Source: Synechococcus sp. KORDI-49 (lineage in GTDB: Bacteria; Cyanobacteriota; Cyanobacteriia; PCC-6307; Cyanobiaceae). From it: a stretch of 64,000 nucleotides of DNA. A program made the position numbers and the translations under genes. Below are positions 59,249-64,000 of this stretch, piece by piece. The stretch spans positions 995,163 through 1,059,162 of the forward strand of contig NZ_CP006270.1 in the NCBI RefSeq assembly GCF_000737575.1, read 5' to 3'. Position 1 is the first letter of the stretch; each line of letters opens with the position of its first letter. The notes beneath the pieces are model-generated. The model was given only the letters and a program-made list of their open reading frames with translations. It searched no databases and was not told the DNA's origin.

Positions 59249-60921
59249 TGCGCCTCGCCCTCGGCCAACTCAATCCCCTGGTGGGCGATCTGGCCGGCAA
59301 TGCCCGCCGCATCCTGGAGGCCGCACACCAGGCCCAGAGGGACGGGGCAAGGCTGCTGCTGACGCCGGAACTGTCGCTGTGGGGTTACCCGCCACGAGAT
59401 CTGCTGCTGCAACCGGCCCGCCTGAACCGGCAGCGGCAGGTGCTCGACTGGCTCAGCCAGCAGCTCAGCGGCGAGCTGGGCCTGCTGGTGGGCATCGCCC
59501 TGGAAGCCGACGACGGACGCGCTCCTGCACTGCACAACGCCATCGCCCTGGTGGAGCCGGGCCGCTGGCGAGCGGTGGCCCGCAAGCAGCTGCTGCCCAG
59601 CTACGACGTCTTCGATGAACGGCGCTACTTCCGCCCCGGGGACGGCCCCTGTCTGCTGACCCTGTCGAGCGGCGAACGGCTGGGGCTGACCATCTGTGAA
59701 GACCTCTGGGTGGAGGACGCCCTGCAACGGGAACGGCTGGTGGGCCCGGATCCGATCGCCGCCCTGGCACCGGAACGGCCGGATCTGCTGATCAACCTGG
59801 CGGCGTCCCCCTTTGACCCGGCCAAACCGGCCTTGCGCCGTCAGCTGGCGGCGGAGGCGGCCCGGCGGCTGCACTGCCCCGTGCTGTATCTGAATCAGGT
59901 GGGCGGCAATGACGAACTGGTGTTCGACGGGGCCAGCTTCGTGCTCTCCGCCGATGGTCAGGCCCTTGTGAACCTGCCCAGCTGCATGGAAACCGTGATG
60001 GTCTGGGACACCAGCACCCCGGCCGCGCCCCCGGCGCCGCTGCCGGAGGAGCCGGAGCAGCTGTTCCGGGCGTTGGTGCTCGGCGTGCGCGACTACGCCG
60101 CCAAGTGCGGCTTCCGCCAGGCGCTGCTGGGGCTGAGCGGCGGCATCGATTCCGCCCTGGTGGCGGTGATCGCCGCTGCAGCACTGGGGGCGGAGCAGCT
60201 GAGCGCGCTGCTGATGCCCTCGCCATGGAGTTCCGCCAGCTCGATCGATGACGCCACGGCCCTGGCGGACCGCCTGCAGCTCAGCACCAGCACCCTGCCG
60301 ATCGCAGAGCTGATGCAGGGGTTTGACGCCACCCTCACCCCGGCCCTGGGACAGGAACCGGCAGGGGTGACCGCCGAAAATCTGCAGTCACGCATCCGCG
60401 GAACCCTGCTGATGGCGGTGGCCAACCAGCAGGGGCAGCTGTTGCTGACCACCGGCAACAAATCCGAGCTGGCCGTGGGGTACTGCACCCTGTACGGCGA
60501 CATGAACGGCGGCCTGGCGGTGATCGGCGATCTGTACAAGACCAGCGTCTTCGCGCTCTGCGACTGGCTGGACAGCGAAGCCGCAGGCCCCTGCCGCCGC
60601 GACCTGGGCTTGCCGCCGCAGGGGGAGCTGGTGGGACGGGCGATCCGGGGCAAACCCCCCAGCGCCGAGCTGCGGCCAGATCAGAAGGACAGTGACTCGC
60701 TGCCCGACTACAGCGAGCTCGATGCCCTGCTGCGGGCACTGATCCAGGAGCGCATCAGCGCTGAGGCGCTGGTGGAGGCCGGCCATGAGCCGCAGCTGGT
60801 GGAACGGGTTCAGCGGCTGTTGCAGCGGGCCGAATTCAAGCGGCGACAGGCTGCACCGCTTCTGAAAGTGAGCCCACAGGCATTTGGCAGCGGCTGGCGG
60901 CTGCCGATTGCTGCCCGCTGA
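59248..60921 (+). CDS. nadE: Glutamine-dependent NAD synthetase
   Basis: NadE amidates nicotinate adenine dinucleotide to NAD. The 557-residue protein combines an N-terminal nitrilase-type glutaminase (TPELSLWGYPPRD Glu, RKQLLPSYDVFDE Lys, LTICEDLW Cys) with a C-terminal synthetase (GLSGGIDSALVAV ATP loop at about residue 292, LTTGNKSELAVGYCTLYGD). The start at MRLALGQLN overlaps the nadD stop. ald follows after 40 bases. Confidence 0.95.
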   Translation: MRLALGQLNPLVGDLAGNARRILEAAHQAQRDGARLLLTPELSLWGYPPRDLLLQPARLNRQRQVLDWLSQQLSGELGLLVGIALEADDGRAPALHNAIALVEPGRWRAVARKQLLPSYDVFDERRYFRPGDGPCLLTLSSGERLGLTICEDLWVEDALQRERLVGPDPIAALAPERPDLLINLAASPFDPAKPALRRQLAAEAARRLHCPVLYLNQVGGNDELVFDGASFVLSADGQALVNLPSCMETVMVWDTSTPAAPPAPLPEEPEQLFRALVLGVRDYAAKCGFRQALLGLSGGIDSALVAVIAAAALGAEQLSALLMPSPWSSASSIDDATALADRLQLSTSTLPIAELMQGFDATLTPALGQEPAGVTAENLQSRIRGTLLMAVANQQGQLLLTTGNKSELAVGYCTLYGDMNGGLAVIGDLYKTSVFALCDWLDSEAAGPCRRDLGLPPQGELVGRAIRGKPPSAELRPDQKDSDSLPDYSELDALLRALIQERISAEALVEAGHEPQLVERVQRLLQRAEFKRRQAAPLLKVSPQAFGSGWRLPIAAR

Positions 60922-60961
60922 GCCACATTGAAGGGACCGTCCCATTGAGGGCACCGCGTCC

Positions 60962-62101
60962 ATGGCAGCCTCCGTTCTGACCGCCCCGATGGCCAGCATC
61001 GGCGTGCCGAAGGAGATCAAAGCCGACGAGCAGCGGGTGGCTCTCACGCCCGATGCCGTCCGGGATCTCGCCAGCCACGGACTGGAGGTGCGCATCGAGA
61101 GCGGTGCCGGAGCCGGGGCGGGCATCGGCGATGACGCCTACGCAGCGGCCGGCGCTCAGGTGGTCGACCGGGACCAGGCCTGGAGCGCCCATCTGGTGGT
61201 GAAGGTGAAGGAACCCCAGCCGGAGGAATTCGGCTTGCTGCGGGAGGACATGGTGCTGTTCACCTACCTGCATCTGGCCGCCTATCCCGAGGTGGGTGAA
61301 GCGCTGCTGAGCGCCGGTACCACCGGCATCGCCTACGAAACGGTGCAGCTGGAGAACGGCAGCCTGCCGCTGCTGGCGCCGATGAGTGAGATCGCCGGTC
61401 GACTGGCCGCCCAGGTGGGAGCCCATCTGCTCGAGCGCCCCCACGGGGGCCGCGGGGTGCTGATGGGGGGCTGCACCGGGGTGCAGCCAGCCCGGGTGGT
61501 GGTGCTGGGGGCCGGCACGGTGGGCTGGAATGCGGCCCGACTGGCGGCGGCGATGGACGCCGAGGTGCTGCTGCTGGATCGCTCACCGGTTCGGCTGCGA
61601 CGGCTGGAGGCGGATCGCCGCGGCCGGCTCACGAGCGTGGTGAGCAGCCGCGGGCTACTGGAGCGCCTGGTGCCGACGGCAGACCTGGTGATCGGGGCCG
61701 TGCTCACCCCCGGCGGTCGCGCTCCGACCCTCGTGGATGAAGGGATGGTGGAGCAGATGCGGCCGGGGTCGGTGATTGTGGATGTGGCGATCGACCAGGG
61801 GGGCTGCGTCGCCACCAGCCGCGAAACCACCCACACCGATCCGACCGTGAACATCCACGGCGTGCAGCACTACGCCGTCGGCAACATGCCCGGGGCCGTG
61901 CCGTTCACCTCCACCGAGGCGCTGGTGAGCGTCACCCTCCCCTACATCCTGGGCATGGCAGGACGCGGCCTTGAGGAAGCGGTCACCGAGAAACCGGAGC
62001 TGCTGTCGGGCCTGAACACGGTGCAGGGGGCCGTCTGCCACCCCGGCGTGGCCAGGGCCCTGGGGGTGCCGCCGCGCCACCCGATGGCCTGCCTGCGCTG
62101 A
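60962..62101 (+). CDS. ald: Alanine dehydrogenase
   Basis: Ald interconverts alanine and pyruvate with NAD. The 379-residue protein shows IGVPKEIKADEQRVALTP near the start, the NAD loop VVVLGAGTVGWNAARLA at about residues 178-194, and the family block DVAIDQGGCVATSRETTHTD. Length is normal. It closes a forward run of CNNM-type gene, GTPase, nadD, nadE and ald. Inverted repeats follow. Confidence 0.95.
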   Translation: MAASVLTAPMASIGVPKEIKADEQRVALTPDAVRDLASHGLEVRIESGAGAGAGIGDDAYAAAGAQVVDRDQAWSAHLVVKVKEPQPEEFGLLREDMVLFTYLHLAAYPEVGEALLSAGTTGIAYETVQLENGSLPLLAPMSEIAGRLAAQVGAHLLERPHGGRGVLMGGCTGVQPARVVVLGAGTVGWNAARLAAAMDAEVLLLDRSPVRLRRLEADRRGRLTSVVSSRGLLERLVPTADLVIGAVLTPGGRAPTLVDEGMVEQMRPGSVIVDVAIDQGGCVATSRETTHTDPTVNIHGVQHYAVGNMPGAVPFTSTEALVSVTLPYILGMAGRGLEEAVTEKPELLSGLNTVQGAVCHPGVARALGVPPRHPMACLR

Positions 62102-62104
62102 AGC

Positions 62105-62153
62105 AGCACGATATTTACACTAAATCGGAACAATATACTCACGATATCGTGCT
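62105..62153. repeat. Nested inverted repeats after ald
   Basis: AGCACGATAT (62105-62114) and ATATCGTGCT (62144-62153) form a perfect 10-base inverted repeat around 29 AT-rich bases. The right arm overlaps a 12-base perfect palindrome, CACGATATCGTG (62140-62151). They fill the whole gap between the convergent ald and YchJ-like genes. They may be an operator or a bidirectional terminator; there is no clear T run. Confidence 0.7.
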
Positions 62154-62589
62154 ACTCAAACGGTTCTTCGAGGGCGCGGATATACAGCCACGCGCCATCG
62201 GAGCGACCGTCGCGCCGCTGAAACAGAGAGGTCTCCCGCAGCACACCCCCTTGATGACGCGCCTCGAATCGCACGATGCCCTCCAGATCCTGGGGCCCGC
62301 CTGCGCGAACCTCCCGGATCGTCAATCCCAGCCAGCGCAGCTGGCGGCAGCTCCGCTGCAACTCCCGGCGGCGCCTGACCACCCCGAGCCCGGGCTCGGG
62401 GTGGGTCGCCAGCAGATAGTCGACCTCTCCGCGCACAAAGGCGGAATAGCGGGAACGCATCAGCTGCTCTGCCGTCAGAGCCTGACGCTCGCCGCGGTGC
62501 ATGGGGGCGCAGCAGCGCCCATAGCACCCTCCGCCGCAGGGACAGGGCTGCTGATCGCTGGCAGTGGCGTTGGCGAATCCTCCAGGCAT
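62152..62589 (-). CDS. YchJ-family protein
   Basis: This 145-residue protein has an N-terminal SEC-C-like Cys cluster (CPCGGGCYGRCCAPMH) likely to bind zinc, and a YchJ domain (EQLMRSRYSAFVRGEVDYLLAT) with a C-terminal beta-rich part. The family function is unknown. Its ATG overlaps the stop of the DUF3326 gene by one base, so it is at the end of a reverse-strand operon, converging with ald. Confidence 0.85.
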   Translation of the reverse strand: MPGGFANATASDQQPCPCGGGCYGRCCAPMHRGERQALTAEQLMRSRYSAFVRGEVDYLLATHPEPGLGVVRRRRELQRSCRQLRWLGLTIREVRAGGPQDLEGIVRFEARHQGGVLRETSLFQRRDGRSDGAWLYIRALEEPFE

Positions 62590-63653
62590 CAGCGCAGCCG
62601 GGGCAGCGGCCGCTGCAGCGACACCGGGGCCAGCCCCTCCCGCAGGGCCAGCACCAATCCGGCCGCCTCGCTGTAGCTGGCGGCCGGCAGCACAGCCTCC
62701 GCCAGCCCCAGCGCCTGAGGGGTCACCGCCAGCACCGAGGGATTGGCCACCGCGATCACCGGAACGTTCCGCGCCACAGCGGCCAGCAGCGCCTCGCCGC
62801 CGAGCGCCCCTTCCGGCACCACCACCGCCCCCAGTTGATCGGCAGCCACCTGATCGGCCTGCCGGCAACCGGCCGCCGCCGTCAACCGATCCGTCACCAG
62901 ATCCGGCGCCCGGCTCAGGCCCACCAGCACACAGGCCAGAAACGTGTACCCCAGCTCCTCCGCGGCGGCGCGGGGATCCAGATGCGGATCCAGAGGCAAC
63001 GGCCCCAGGGCGGGTGCATGGGCGCAGGGGATCTGCAGGTGGCGCACCAGCAGATGGCTGATCACCGCTTCCGCTCCTGCCAGGGCATCCACGCCGCTCC
63101 CCTGGCGGTAGGCCGCCAGCTCAGCACTCTGCGGATCCTCGGGGAAACGGGCCACCACGGCGATCGCCGTCGCCCCGGCATCTCGCAGACGCTCGCCCGC
63201 CCGCAGCAGCGCATCGGGGCGCTCCAGGCTGCCCCAGCTGGCTCCGCTGGCGCCCTGCTCCAGATGCACTCCCAGTGGCACATCGGTGCTCAGCACCGGA
63301 CCGATGTCCAGCCCCAGCGTCGCCCGGCAGGCCTCCGCCACCTGGATCTGGCGCTGGGCCAGCTCCGGCTCGATGCCGGCATCCAGCAGCAGGCCGATGC
63401 GCTGCCGCCGGACCGGCCGCAACAGCCACTCCCCAGCCGCGAAACGATCCAGGCCATATCCCTCCACGTAATGGATGCGGGGATCGCTCCAGTAGAGCGA
63501 CGCACCGTTCAACACATTCGGGTGGGTGATCAGGCAACCGCTGGCGGCGGCCAGCAGCCGGGCACTGGGCAGCGCGTCACCGGCGTAGCCGCCGATGGCA
63601 CAGCCGATGCCCGTGGGCACCAGCATCAGCGTGGGCATGGGCGCTGCGGTCAT
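62589..63653 (-). CDS. DUF3326 family protein
   Basis: This 354-residue protein belongs to DUF3326, common in cyanobacteria and of unknown function. Seen: LVPTGIGCAIGGYAGDALPS at the start, LITHPNVLNGASLYWSD, and YVEGYGLDRFA. A Rossmann-like C-terminal region is Ala/Val rich (VPVIAVANPSVLAVTPQAL). It may bind a nucleotide, but no definitive motif is visible. It overlaps its neighbours by one and four bases. Confidence 0.85.
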   Translation of the reverse strand: MTAAPMPTLMLVPTGIGCAIGGYAGDALPSARLLAAASGCLITHPNVLNGASLYWSDPRIHYVEGYGLDRFAAGEWLLRPVRRQRIGLLLDAGIEPELAQRQIQVAEACRATLGLDIGPVLSTDVPLGVHLEQGASGASWGSLERPDALLRAGERLRDAGATAIAVVARFPEDPQSAELAAYRQGSGVDALAGAEAVISHLLVRHLQIPCAHAPALGPLPLDPHLDPRAAAEELGYTFLACVLVGLSRAPDLVTDRLTAAAGCRQADQVAADQLGAVVVPEGALGGEALLAAVARNVPVIAVANPSVLAVTPQALGLAEAVLPAASYSEAAGLVLALREGLAPVSLQRPLPRLR

Positions 63654-63844
63654 GGGCCAACCAGCAGAACAGCCTCCAGCTGCAGCCGCCGCGTCCCGTC
63701 GGGCAGGGTCTGAACAGCGGTGATGGCCCAGCGCAGCGGCTCTCCTTCCAACTCCAGCTGCTGCTTCAGCCAGCCGTGCAGCTGCCGCGGAGCCACGTCA
63801 GCGGGCCATGGCCGTTCCAGAGCAACGCGGCGCAGCCCGCTCAC
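63650..63844 (-). CDS. Small conserved protein of the DUF3326 operon
   Basis: This 64-residue protein starts MSGLRRVALERPWPADVAP (GTG start) and has a compact beta-rich pattern (WAITAVQTLPDGTRRLQLEAV). Its start overlaps the stop of the ferredoxin gene (GTGA) and its end overlaps DUF3326 by four bases. Tight coupling supports real expression. Function unknown. Confidence 0.68.
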   Translation of the reverse strand: MSGLRRVALERPWPADVAPRQLHGWLKQQLELEGEPLRWAITAVQTLPDGTRRLQLEAVLLVGP

Positions 63845-64000
63845 TTCTGGTATTGACCGAACTGGGCTTCATAGAGGGCATCTTCCTGACCGGCCTTGAG
63901 GATCAGATCAGCCCTGGGGAACGACACGCACAGCAGCGCATACCCCTGCTGCTGCAGTTCCGCCTTCACCCCCATCGCATCCGACTGCTCGACGCTGCCT
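63841..64000 (-). CDS. [2Fe-2S] ferredoxin, partial (C-terminal part)
   Basis: The 3' portion (about 52 codons) is present; the N-terminal part lies beyond the window. The reading shows AMGVKAELQQQGYALLCVSF, where the Cys is the fourth cluster ligand, followed by a C-terminal segment ending ALYEAQFGQYQK. This matches plant-type ferredoxins with a longer C-terminus than PetF. It heads the small protein-DUF3326-YchJ operon. Partner reductase unknown. Confidence 0.85.
   Translation of the reverse strand, partial: GSVEQSDAMGVKAELQQQGYALLCVSFPRADLILKAGQEDALYEAQFGQYQK

Overview
The window comes from a unicellular cyanobacterium, most likely a marine picocyanobacterium of the Synechococcus/Cyanobium type. 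Evidence: cytochrome c-550 (psbV), ferredoxin, ferredoxin-thioredoxin reductase variable chain (ftrV), the plastid-type ribosomal protein PSRP-3/Ycf65, a photosystem II S4-domain protein, several cyanobacteria-only small families (DUF1825, DUF1818, DUF2811, DUF3326) and a complete kaiA-kaiB-kaiC clock. The intact kaiA argues against Prochlorococcus. The DNA is GC-rich and densely packed, with many 1-4 bp gene overlaps. I see no transposase, integrase, phage gene or CRISPR array: this is core chromosome.

Layout. 1-8 kb: an AT-rich leader and an outer-membrane autotransporter-like protein, pyrF, an AraC-type regulator, tyrS, a DUF1825 protein, then a forward run of a LuxR-type regulator, a small secreted protein, a helix-hairpin-helix protein, a GIY-YIG protein and a secreted HExxH protein. 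8-10 kb: pepA and small proteins. 10.3-16.4 kb: a reverse-strand envelope operon bamA-lpxC-fabZ-lpxA-lpxB-msrA. 16.5-19.5 kb: purC, an exported helical-repeat protein and purD. 19.5-24.4 kb: an NblS/Hik33-type sensor kinase tail to tail with kaiC-kaiB-kaiA. 24.5-31.3 kb: rplU-rpmA, a methyltransferase, truB, yebC, a YkuD-like lipoprotein, small proteins, nagB and a SpoIID-like protein. 31.3-37.7 kb: rnz, psbV, ferredoxin, prmA, serA and the S4 protein. 37.8-41.7 kb: tRNA-Val, murD, an EVE protein, small cyanobacterial proteins and rpoZ. 42-48 kb: an Hsp70-like ATPase with a membrane-anchored neighbour, ftrV, pyrR, gpmI, secG and a sulfotransferase. 48-52.3 kb: groES-groEL under a CIRCE element, divergent from atpD-atpC. 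52.4-64 kb: PSRP-3, a HAD protein, a ChaA-like antiporter, pepP, a CNNM-type protein, a GTPase, nadD, nadE, ald, and a reverse operon of YchJ-like, DUF3326, a small protein and a second ferredoxin cut by the window end.

Functionally the window joins clock and light/stress signalling (KaiABC, NblS), outer-membrane construction (BamA, Lpx, FabZ), cell-wall work (MurD, SpoIID, YkuD), NAD synthesis and translation. No large unknown system is apparent. The observations most worth a second look are regulatory or small-scale: a DnaA-box cluster in a 0.3 kb gap, a 16-bp palindrome before the AraC gene, nested inverted repeats after ald, a structured rplU leader, low-complexity N-terminal extensions on two ribosomal proteins, and small genes that standard calling would miss.
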